5,349 nt of DNA. Source: DATBMY01 sp036554605. GTDB taxonomy: Bacteria > Acidobacteriota > Blastocatellia > UBA7656. A program made the translations under genes and the position numbers. The notes beneath the pieces were generated by a model, which made no database searches, was not told the DNA's origin, and worked only from the letters and a program-made list of their open reading frames with translations. The stretch is taken from contig DATBMY010000474.1 of NCBI GenBank assembly GCA_036554605.1, forward strand, positions 1-5,349. The letters run 5' to 3'. Below, piece after piece: positions 1-5,349 of the stretch (within the stretch, counting starts at the first letter, position 1; each line of letters opens with the position of its first letter).

Positions 1-2859
1 ATCGCGACCGAATATGTCGCGGGCGAGACCCTGCGGGCGCGGCTCGCGGGCGGACGCTTGCAAGTAAGCGAATCGCTCGAAATTGCCGCGCAGGTGTCAG
101 CCGCGCTTTCGGCGGCGCATCAGGCGGGGCTTGTGCATCGAGACATCAAGCCGGAGAACATTATGCTGCGCCCTGACGGCTACGTTAAGATGCTCGATTT
201 CGGGCTGGTCAAACTGATTGAGCGCGAGCAGCCGGATCACGCCCCACCGCGTGATGCCGAGCGAGTAAAGACCGACACGGGCCTCATCCTCGGAACCGCG
301 AGATACATGTCGCCGGAGCAAGCGCGCGGGCTCGATATTGATGCCCGCGCTGATATTTTCAGTCTGGGCATCGTGCTTTATGAGATGACCTCTGGCCGGT
401 TGCCTTTTGAAGGCGAGACGGCGGCCGACGCGCTCGTGTCGTTGCTGGAAAGGGAGCCTCGCCGGCTGAGCCATTACGTCTCAGGCGCGGAGCCGGAGCT
501 TGAGCGTATAATCTCGCGCGCGCTTGAAAAGGACCGAGCCCGCCGTTACCAGAGCGTTCATGAGATGCTCGCCGATATAAAACGATTGAAGGAAGACCTC
601 GATTTCAAAGCGAGGATGAAGAGCGGCGATGACGTGACCACGCGCCCGCTTCCGGCAGCCGCCGTAACGACCATCTCCAAAATTGAGACCGACGTTCGGG
701 ACCGGAAGACGCGCTCGTCTTCATTAACCCGGCGCAAGCTGATGCCGCGAAGTCTTATTGCGATCGCGGCGATCATAATCATCGCGGCTGCCGGATGGGC
801 CTATTGGCGAAATGCGAATATCGCATGGAGCAGGGAACAGATTCCTCGAATAGAAGAGCTGGCGCGGGCGCAAAAATACTTTGAAGCCTTCGGCCTCGCG
901 AGCAGCGTGAGCAGGCATTTGCCCGAAGATCCTGCCCTGGCGCGCCTGATGCCGCAGATAGCCGCGCCAGTTACGGTCGAGACAGAGCCCGCGGGCGCGC
1001 TTGTCTATATCAAGCGATTCTCGACGGACGGGAAGGACGAAGCTGCCGGCCGCGAGTTGTTCGGCGCAACTCCGCTCGCGGACAAGCGGCTTGCGCGAGG
1101 CGATTACATACTTCAAATCGAAAAAGATGGATACTGCCCGGCCGAGACGATAATTTCGACCACCCCGATTCGCGGCGCGGGAACTTTTATAATGCCTCCG
1201 CCCGTGCGCATAGAGCATCGCCTTATCGAGCAGGGCGCGATTCCTGAAGGCATGGTCTTTGTGCCCGGTGGAGAATATCGCCTGGTGAGCTGGCGTCGCC
1301 CGACCGACACGCGCGTGCGGCTCGACGATTACTTCATTGATAAGTACGAAGTCTCGAACCGCGATTATAAAGAGTTCATACTCTCGGGCGGCTACTTAAA
1401 GAAGGAATATTGGAAACACCCGTTTCATAAAGAGGGCCGATCAATCACACCGGAAGAGGCGATGGCCGAAATGCGCGACCGCACGGGGCTGCCCGGCCCG
1501 CGCGACTGGTCCAACCAGCAATACCCAGAAGGCAAGGCCGATCACCCGGTCACAGGCATCACCTGGTATGAGGCCGCGGCTTACGCCGAGTTTCGCGGCA
1601 AGAGACTGCCCACCGTTTTTCAGTGGGAGAAGGCTGCGCGAAACGGGCGGACGACGCTTGCGGGTCTGGCGATGCCCTGGGGCGTAGCCGCTGAGACGAC
1701 CGATTACCGCGCGAACTTCAAAGGAAACGGCACGCTCGCCCGCACTGCCCTCGAATTCGGAATGAGCCCGTTCGGGTGCTATAACATGGCGGGGAATGCC
1801 GCTGAATGGTGCGCCAATACAACAGGCACGGGCTTCATAGCGGCGGGCGGATCGTGGGAAGACCCCGCCTACGTGTTCGGTTATTTTGGCGAGTATCCGG
1901 CTTTTGAGCGCGAAGGTACAGACGCCTCCATACATAGCAAGACCGGATTTCGATGCGTCATCAATTCGACGGCAGCGTCGGGAGATCAAGGCGCTATGAG
2001 GTTAGACCTCGATCTTAAAGCGCCCTCTTTCAAGCCGGTGAGCGACGCGGAATATGGCAAGCTCGCCGCCCATTATGAATATGAGAAGAGTCAGCTTGAT
2101 GCCGAGATCGTGGAGGTCAAAGAGGGCGAAGCCTGGACGCGCGAGAAGATCGTTTATAACGGGGCGGCAGGCAAGCGGGCGATAGCCTACCTTTATCTGC
2201 CAAAGTACTTTCAAAGGCCGTTGCAGGTTTTGCACTCTGTGCCCGCGGGCGACGTGTTCGGCCGGTTCCGGCCCCTCCCCGAAGCCACGGAATTGACTCT
2301 CGACCCGTTGATCAGGTCAGGCCGGGCCGTATTCAGTGTTGTGCTCGAAGGCTTCATCGAGCGGGACCGCGAGCCCGGCTACCAGAGGCCGGCGTCCGGC
2401 ACAATCGAGTTTGTTGAAGAGACTGCCCGCTATATCGAAGATATGCGGCGGGGACTGGATTACCTCGAAACGCGCGGCGACATAGACGCGAGCCGGGTAG
2501 CGTACTTTGGCCCGAGCGCCACAGATTTCAAGCTCATTTTGCCCGCCGTCGAGCCGCGCTACCGCGCGGTCATCTTCAACGGCGCGGGTGCCAGAGGGTT
2601 TCACAATCAATGGCATCCGGCGGCAAACCCTATTAACTTCGCCCCTCGCATACGCGCGCCCAAGCTTCTGATGCACGGCCGTTACGACGAAGCGGTGCCG
2701 CTCAAGACCGAGGGCGAGCCGCTCTACGCGCTCATGTCCCAGCCCAGGCGCGTGGAGGTTTTTGAAGGCGGACACATCCCTTACGTCAATATAATGATCC
2801 CCACCTTCTCCGCCTGGCTGGATCAAATCCTGGGGCCGCCTCGCCCGATCGACCACTGA
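1..2859 (+). CDS. Transmembrane Ser/Thr protein kinase fused to PEGA-like, SUMF1 and alpha/beta-hydrolase domains (5' truncated)
   Basis: The reading frame is open from base 1, so the true start and the ATP-binding N-lobe lie upstream; 952 residues are visible (numbered from base 1). A Hanks-type kinase comes first: catalytic loop HRDIKPEN at 46-53, DFG at 66-68, GTARYMSPE at 98-106, Asp118 of the DIFSLG motif, and the end of the C-lobe near 200. All key catalytic residues in view are present, so it is probably an active kinase. A basic stretch (RRK, 244-246) precedes one membrane helix at about 251-269, which implies a cytoplasmic kinase and an exported remainder. Next are a PEGA-like beta domain (about 324-390), a SUMF1/FGE-fold domain (about 417-654; LPTVFQWEKAARNG, NMAGNAAEW, GGSW, TGFR) and an alpha/beta-hydrolase domain (about 681-948) with candidate triad Ser839, Asp896 and His925. 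The architecture matches proteins named bifunctional serine/threonine-protein kinase/formylglycine-generating enzyme family. The SUMF1 part lacks the FGE cysteines and the hydrolase elbow is GPSAT rather than GxSxG, so both activities are uncertain. Substrate and signal are unknown. Confidence 0.93.
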   Translation: MATEYVAGETLRARLAGGRLQVSESLEIAAQVSAALSAAHQAGLVHRDIKPENIMLRPDGYVKMLDFGLVKLIEREQPDHAPPRDAERVKTDTGLILGTARYMSPEQARGLDIDARADIFSLGIVLYEMTSGRLPFEGETAADALVSLLEREPRRLSHYVSGAEPELERIISRALEKDRARRYQSVHEMLADIKRLKEDLDFKARMKSGDDVTTRPLPAAAVTTISKIETDVRDRKTRSSSLTRRKLMPRSLIAIAAIIIIAAAGWAYWRNANIAWSREQIPRIEELARAQKYFEAFGLASSVSRHLPEDPALARLMPQIAAPVTVETEPAGALVYIKRFSTDGKDEAAGRELFGATPLADKRLARGDYILQIEKDGYCPAETIISTTPIRGAGTFIMPPPVRIEHRLIEQGAIPEGMVFVPGGEYRLVSWRRPTDTRVRLDDYFIDKYEVSNRDYKEFILSGGYLKKEYWKHPFHKEGRSITPEEAMAEMRDRTGLPGPRDWSNQQYPEGKADHPVTGITWYEAAAYAEFRGKRLPTVFQWEKAARNGRTTLAGLAMPWGVAAETTDYRANFKGNGTLARTALEFGMSPFGCYNMAGNAAEWCANTTGTGFIAAGGSWEDPAYVFGYFGEYPAFEREGTDASIHSKTGFRCVINSTAASGDQGAMRLDLDLKAPSFKPVSDAEYGKLAAHYEYEKSQLDAEIVEVKEGEAWTREKIVYNGAAGKRAIAYLYLPKYFQRPLQVLHSVPAGDVFGRFRPLPEATELTLDPLIRSGRAVFSVVLEGFIERDREPGYQRPASGTIEFVEETARYIEDMRRGLDYLETRGDIDASRVAYFGPSATDFKLILPAVEPRYRAVIFNGAGARGFHNQWHPAANPINFAPRIRAPKLLMHGRYDEAVPLKTEGEPLYALMSQPRRVEVFEGGHIPYVNIMIPTFSAWLDQILGPPRPIDH

Positions 2860-2874
2860 TGCCCGCTCCCGCGC

Positions 2875-2896
2875 CCCTGTTTGACAAACCTCAGGG
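2875..2896 (+). other. Small dyad after the kinase gene; weak terminator or operator
   Basis: CCCTG (2875-2879) is complementary to CAGGG (2892-2896), with a 12-nt loop, and CTTTGG follows. A second, overlapping short palindrome, GTTTG-A-CAAAC, lies at 2879-2889. The structure starts 16 nt after the kinase stop codon. The stem has only 5 bp and the T tract only 3 nt, so it would be a weak intrinsic terminator at best. It also encloses a perfect TTGACA, so an operator reading is equally possible. Confidence 0.25.
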
Positions 2897-2909
2897 CTTT
2901 GGCTAATCC
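2881..2909 (+). promoter_or_regulatory. Possible sigma70-type promoter for the lipoprotein gene
   Basis: A perfect -35 consensus TTGACA is at 2881-2886. The best -10 candidate is GCTAAT at 2902-2907, matching 4 of 6 consensus bases with a 15-nt spacer. At the ideal 17-nt spacing there is only TAATCC (2904-2909). The start codon at 2962 would leave a leader of about 45 nt. The -35 is convincing and the -10 is weak; the kinase gene and this gene could instead be read from one transcript. Confidence 0.3.
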
Positions 2910-2952
2910 TTACGCTGACCTTTCACCGGAAGTCGAAATGTGAACCGCGAAT

Positions 2953-2961
2953 GGAGGGGAG
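2953..2961 (+). promoter_or_regulatory. Shine-Dalgarno site fixing the start of the lipoprotein gene
   Basis: GGAGGGGAG directly abuts the ATG at 2962. GGAGG at 2953-2957 leaves 4 nt to the start codon, which is short but workable. It favours this ATG over the in-frame ATG at 2977, for which the spacing would be too long. Confidence 0.6.
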
Positions 2962-3543
2962 ATGAGACTGGCCAATATGGTCGCGCTTATTGCCTTTGCG
3001 TGCTTGCTCGGATTCGGGTGCGACAGGGCGAGTGAGAATGCCAATAAAGCGCCAGACGCGGCGGCGGCCGCAAACGCGAACGCCGCTCCCGCTTTGGCGG
3101 GCCCGAACTTCAAGCATCTCGGCAACAATCTGCACTCGCACGAAGGGTCCGGAATCCAGTTCGAGTTGCCTCGCGGATGGCATCTGACCAACCTGGGCGA
3201 CCAGCTTATTATGATCGCGCCGGATGAAAGCATGAGCCTTGCCCTCACCGTCACGGAAATGAAGAACCTCCAGCAGGTCGAGGAAGAGATAGACGAAGAA
3301 CTTAGCAAAGTGATGACTGACGTGAAGGTAGATGGCAAGCCGAGGGAGCATAACCTCAATGGCATGCAGGCCATCGCCCTTGAAGGGACTGCCAGGATCG
3401 AGGGGAAAGACGTTCTCTGGAGCAGCGCGCTCATCGCGGCTAAAAAACCGGTGCTCATATATGCCTTCGCTGACCCCGAGCGTGCCCACCTGCGCGAACC
3501 TGAGGTCGACCGCTTCATAAGCAGCATAAAGCGATTAGAGTAG
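2962..3543 (+). CDS. Putative exported lipoprotein with a PsbP/DUF1795-like domain
   Basis: A 193-residue protein that I do not recognise as a named gene. The N-terminus is a signal peptide: Arg2, a hydrophobic core at about 6-18, then Cys20 in the context LLGFGC. The lipobox is atypical (Gly at -3, Phe at -2), so lipid anchoring is likely but not certain. Residues 23-48 form an Ala/Asn/Pro-rich linker, common just after the lipid anchor. The folded part begins around Gly64 with GIQFELPRGW, an opening typical of small mixed alpha/beta domains of the PsbP/DcrB/DUF1795 type; this is a resemblance, not a demonstrated homology. An acidic helix (about 104-120) and a final segment ending FISSIKRLE follow, consistent with that fold. 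The start is supported by a strong GGAGG. It lies 102 nt after the kinase gene and 80 nt before the LysR gene. Its role is unknown; the expected location is the envelope. Confidence 0.82.
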   Translation: MRLANMVALIAFACLLGFGCDRASENANKAPDAAAAANANAAPALAGPNFKHLGNNLHSHEGSGIQFELPRGWHLTNLGDQLIMIAPDESMSLALTVTEMKNLQQVEEEIDEELSKVMTDVKVDGKPREHNLNGMQAIALEGTARIEGKDVLWSSALIAAKKPVLIYAFADPERAHLREPEVDRFISSIKRLE

Positions 3544-3574
3544 AGATCGCCGGTAGTGAGCAATTTTCGGTCTA

Positions 3575-3583
3575 TGCTATAAG
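3575..3583 (+). promoter_or_regulatory. Possible extended -10 promoter for the LysR gene
   Basis: TGCTATAAG reads as an extended -10 (TGn followed by TATAAG, 5 of 6 matches to TATAAT). No good -35 is present; the bases 17 nt upstream read AGTGAG, which fits an extended -10 promoter that depends little on a -35. Transcription would begin near 3590, leaving a leader of about 34 nt. CGGTCT occurs twice around it (3568-3573 and 3604-3609), a possible but unproven regulator contact. The rest of the 3544-3623 gap shows nothing recognisable. Confidence 0.33.
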
Positions 3584-3623
3584 TATTATTTAGAGCCCGG
3601 CCCCGGTCTGGTATGGTGAGCCT

Positions 3624-4505
3624 ATGCACATCGAGTCGCTGAAGGTCTTCTGCGACCTCATAGAGACGCGCAGTTTTTCAAAGGCCGCGTCGAAAAACTT
3701 CATCTCTCAATCGGCCGTAAGCCAGCAGGTGCGCGCATTCGAGGACAGGTACGGGCGAAAGCTGGTCGAGCGCAGCCGGGGCGGAGGACTCGTGCCCACC
3801 GCGGCCGGGATGGCTTTTTATCAGGGTTGCTGCGAGATAATCCAGCGCTTCGAGCTGCTGTCGGAAGAGATGAAGGACCTGGGCAACATAGTGAGCGGCC
3901 AGGTTCGCGTTGCGACGATATATTCGGTTGGGCTGCACGAGCTGTCGCCGGTCGTGAAGAAATACATAAAGACCTACCCGCAGGTGAACATTCACATAGA
4001 GTACAGCCGCACGAATAAGGTTTATGACGATGTCATAAGCCACGCGATAGATTTGGGGATAGTCGCATACCCGACGCCGCTCCCTCAGATAGAGATCATA
4101 CCTTTTCGCAGCGACAGGCTCGTGCTAGTCGTCAGCCCCGAGCATGAATTCGCCAGCCGCAAGCGCATAGATGTCGAGGGCCTCGCCGGACAGCGCTTCA
4201 TTGCCTTTGAGCGCGACATCCCCACGCGCAAGGCCGTCGACAAGATACTGCGCGACCACGACGTCAGCGTGCAATACGTCATGGAGCTAGACAATATCGA
4301 AACGATAAAGAGCTCGGTCGAAGCCGACCTCGGCATCACGATCGTGCCGCGCGCTACGGTCGAAAACGAGGTGCGGGGCGGGACGCTCAGGGCCGTGAAC
4401 TTTACGGAGAATTATACGCGCCCCATCTGCATCATCCATCGCAAGGGAAAGATCTTCAGCGCCGCCGCCCGCAAGTTCATCGATATGCTCAAGGAATCAG
4501 AGTAG
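3624..4505 (+). CDS. LysR-family transcriptional regulator
   Basis: A complete 293-residue protein, the usual length for the family. The N-terminal winged helix-turn-helix is clear: LKVFCDLIETRSFSKAA followed by the recognition-helix region SQSAVSQQVRAFE (28-40), then LVER and the wing ending PTAAG at 58-62. A linker helix spans about 63-90. From Gly92 comes the periplasmic-binding-protein-like effector domain, starting GQVRVATIYSVG, where Thr98 and Ser101 sit at the usual ligand-pocket position, and continuing through DLGIVAYP and DLGITIVPRATVE. Such proteins are normally cytoplasmic tetramers that bind a small effector and control a divergent or nearby gene, often also themselves. Here the upstream neighbour runs in the same direction and the downstream norB gene converges, so the target cannot be read from position. 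The overall sequence recalls CysL/CbbR-type members, but I cannot assign an effector. The Shine-Dalgarno is weak (GGTGAG, 3615-3620), and the ATG is supported by the conserved N-terminus. Confidence 0.95.
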   Translation: MHIESLKVFCDLIETRSFSKAASKNFISQSAVSQQVRAFEDRYGRKLVERSRGGGLVPTAAGMAFYQGCCEIIQRFELLSEEMKDLGNIVSGQVRVATIYSVGLHELSPVVKKYIKTYPQVNIHIEYSRTNKVYDDVISHAIDLGIVAYPTPLPQIEIIPFRSDRLVLVVSPEHEFASRKRIDVEGLAGQRFIAFERDIPTRKAVDKILRDHDVSVQYVMELDNIETIKSSVEADLGITIVPRATVENEVRGGTLRAVNFTENYTRPICIIHRKGKIFSAAARKFIDMLKESE

Positions 4506-4506
4506 A

Positions 4507-4590
4507 GGTCGGGGGTCAGGGACAGGCTATCTGAAATCTCATATTTCAGATTTCAAATGCTATCTAACTGACACTCCCTGACCCCTGACC
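4507..4590. repeat. Long imperfect palindrome with heptamer repeats between convergent genes
   Basis: The left arm 4507-4522 and right arm 4575-4590 are complementary over 16 positions with one exception: G4511 faces T4586, a G-U pair in plus-strand RNA. The right arm is two tandem copies of CCCTGAC plus C (4576-4590). The left arm is the matching GTCGGGG-GTCAGGG (4508-4521), one base off perfect. The 52-nt centre carries its own 9-bp hairpin and a direct repeat of GCTATCT (4526-4532 and 4559-4565). The element starts 2 nt after the LysR stop and ends 7 nt before the norB stop on the other strand. It could serve as a two-way transcription stop or RNA-end stabiliser, or be a dispersed palindromic repeat (REP/MITE-like). 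There is no T tract after either arm, so it is not a standard intrinsic terminator. Confidence 0.8.
4529..4551. repeat. Perfect 9-bp inverted repeat inside the larger palindrome
   Basis: ATCTGAAAT (4529-4537) and ATTTCAGAT (4543-4551) are exact reverse complements separated by the 5-nt loop CTCAT. The A/T-rich hairpin contrasts with the GC-rich outer arms. The right half runs on as a 7-nt period, ATTTCAG then ATTTCAA (4543-4556), which echoes the 7-nt period of the outer arms. Confidence 0.85.
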
Positions 4591-4596
4591 ACTGAA

Positions 4597-5349
4597 TCAG
4601 TCGCCCGAAAAGACCGGCGCTTCCCTCTGGCCGCGCCCTATCCTGGGCTCGGGGGCGATTGCGATCCTCGGCTTGCCCTGCGGTTTTCCGAAGGCGAGCT
4701 TGAAGACGAACCACCCAAGCACGCATATGCCCAGGGCGAAGATCGAATCGCCCGGCGCGCGCAGCCACCTCAGCGCATCCATCAGCGGGGTCTGCATGAA
4801 ATCAGACGACCGCGCGTACCAGGTGCCATGCTCTATCGCCGCCCAGGTCTGCATCAATCCTATCGGCAGCAGGCTTATGAGAACCATGAGCGCGAGCCCG
4901 ACATTGATTGTCCAGAATGCCACCGCGAGGGCGCGCGTGTTCCATATCTTTCCCGGCTTGAGCGCGCGCAGCGAAAACAGCATCAGCCCGATGCCGAGCA
5001 TGCCATATACCCCGAACAGCGCCGTGTGCCCGTGAACCGGCGTCAGGTTCAGCCCCTGCATGTAGTAGAGCGCAATGGGAGGGTTGATGAGAAAGCCGAA
5101 CAATCCCGCGCCTACAAGATTCCAGAAGGCGACCGCCACGAAGAAGTATATGGGCCACTTGTAATTGATAACCCACTGTCTTGAGCGCGAGAGCTTTATG
5201 TTCTCCCACGCCTCGCGGCCGATCAACACGAGCGGCACTACCTCAAGAGCGCTGAAAACGGCTCCCAGAGCCATTACCGCGGTAGTAGTGCCCGCGAAGT
5301 ATAGATGATGAAACGTGCCGATGATTCCGCCGGAAAGGAATATGACGGT
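4597..5349 (-). CDS. norB: Quinol-dependent nitric oxide reductase, large subunit (C-terminal part)
   Basis: The frame stays open to the window edge, so the N-terminus is missing; 250 residues are visible (numbered from base 5349). The opening segment SGGIIGTFHHLYFAG is characteristic of quinol-type NorB; His14-His15 are the paired metal ligands of the FeB site in the helix that corresponds to the CuB histidines of haem-copper oxidases. FSALEVVPLVLIG and then PVHGHTALFG follow; the His106-x-His108 pair sits where the helix-X ligands of the low-spin and high-spin haems are expected. About six hydrophobic helices can be seen, ending with LGWFVFKLAFG and a polar tail of about 30 residues. The enzyme is an inner-membrane protein that reduces 2 NO to N2O. 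Single-subunit qNorB takes electrons from quinol and needs no NorC, but the N-terminal extension that would prove this type is outside the window. The family call is strong; respiration versus NO detoxification is open. It converges on the LysR gene across a palindrome. Confidence 0.95.
   Translation of the reverse strand, partial: TVIFLSGGIIGTFHHLYFAGTTTAVMALGAVFSALEVVPLVLIGREAWENIKLSRSRQWVINYKWPIYFFVAVAFWNLVGAGLFGFLINPPIALYYMQGLNLTPVHGHTALFGVYGMLGIGLMLFSLRALKPGKIWNTRALAVAFWTINVGLALMVLISLLPIGLMQTWAAIEHGTWYARSSDFMQTPLMDALRWLRAPGDSIFALGICVLGWFVFKLAFGKPQGKPRIAIAPEPRIGRGQREAPVFSGD

Noticed and set aside
58..60. TTG at 58 as the start of the kinase gene
   Set aside because: The frame is open from base 1 and the residues before it (ATEYVAGETL) are a normal kinase hinge region, so the TTG is an internal Leu codon.
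2317..2856. Long antisense open frame over the hydrolase part (179 codons), with similar ones at 97-474, 724-1218 and 1441-1989
   Set aside because: They mirror a confidently assigned gene in GC-rich DNA and show Arg/Ala-rich, motif-free translations.
2951..2965. ATG at 2951 as an upstream start
   Set aside because: It is out of frame with the lipoprotein gene and reaches a TGA stop after four codons.
3597..3606. CCGG-CC-CCGG palindrome upstream of the LysR gene as an operator
   Set aside because: It is short and made only of C and G, so it is expected often by chance in this base composition; it also lacks the T-N11-A form typical of LysR sites.
2910..3629. Antisense 239-codon frame over the lipoprotein gene
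   Set aside because: Its translation is a Ser/Ala-rich shadow; the plus-strand gene has a strong ribosome site, a signal peptide and domain-like sequence.
4507..4590. Standard rho-independent terminator
   Set aside because: The arms are long and GC-rich, but no T tract follows the right arm on the plus strand or the left arm on the minus strand.
4507..4590. CRISPR-like repeat unit
   Set aside because: There is only one palindromic unit, with no regularly spaced repeats or spacers and no cas genes.
4673..5184. Plus-strand open frames opposite norB
   Set aside because: The minus strand carries unmistakable NorB motifs; the plus-strand translations have no recognisable features.

Overview
The window looks like chromosomal DNA from a GC-rich, Gram-negative-type soil or environmental bacterium. 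The best guess is Acidobacteriota (Blastocatellia-like), because a Hanks-type kinase fused through one membrane helix to a SUMF1 domain and an alpha/beta-hydrolase domain, followed by an Ala/Asn-rich lipoprotein, is a style common there. This taxonomic call is inference. Four protein-coding genes are visible. The first and last are cut by the window edges. There are no rRNA or tRNA genes, no CRISPR array, no transposase and no phage genes.

Layout. (1) 1-2859, plus strand: the 3' part of a very large multidomain membrane protein: Ser/Thr kinase, one membrane helix, PEGA-like domain, SUMF1 (formylglycine-generating-enzyme fold), then alpha/beta hydrolase. The kinase motifs are intact. The SUMF1 domain lacks the active-site cysteines of true FGE, and the hydrolase has a non-canonical nucleophile elbow. 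(2) 2860-2961: a short gap with a perfect TTGACA box inside a small dyad. (3) 2962-3543, plus: a putative small lipoprotein. (4) 3544-3623: an 80-nt gap with an extended -10-like promoter. (5) 3624-4505, plus: a complete LysR-family regulator. (6) 4506-4596: the gap between convergent genes, almost filled by a long imperfect palindrome built from 7-nt repeats. (7) 4597-5349, minus: the C-terminal half of a quinol-type nitric oxide reductase (qNorB), with its catalytic and haem-ligand histidines visible.

How they may work together. The first two genes both concern the envelope: a transmembrane kinase whose inferred extracytoplasmic part is enzyme-like, and a lipid-anchored or exported protein. 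They are separated by 102 nt with a possible promoter, so co-transcription is uncertain. The LysR regulator appears to have its own promoter. It converges on norB, so its position alone does not identify its target. qNorB reduces NO to N2O with electrons from quinol, which suggests NO detoxification or partial denitrification.

No clearly new multi-gene system is visible. The items most worth a second look are the kinase-SUMF1-hydrolase fusion with altered catalytic sites and the heptamer-based palindrome at 4507-4590.
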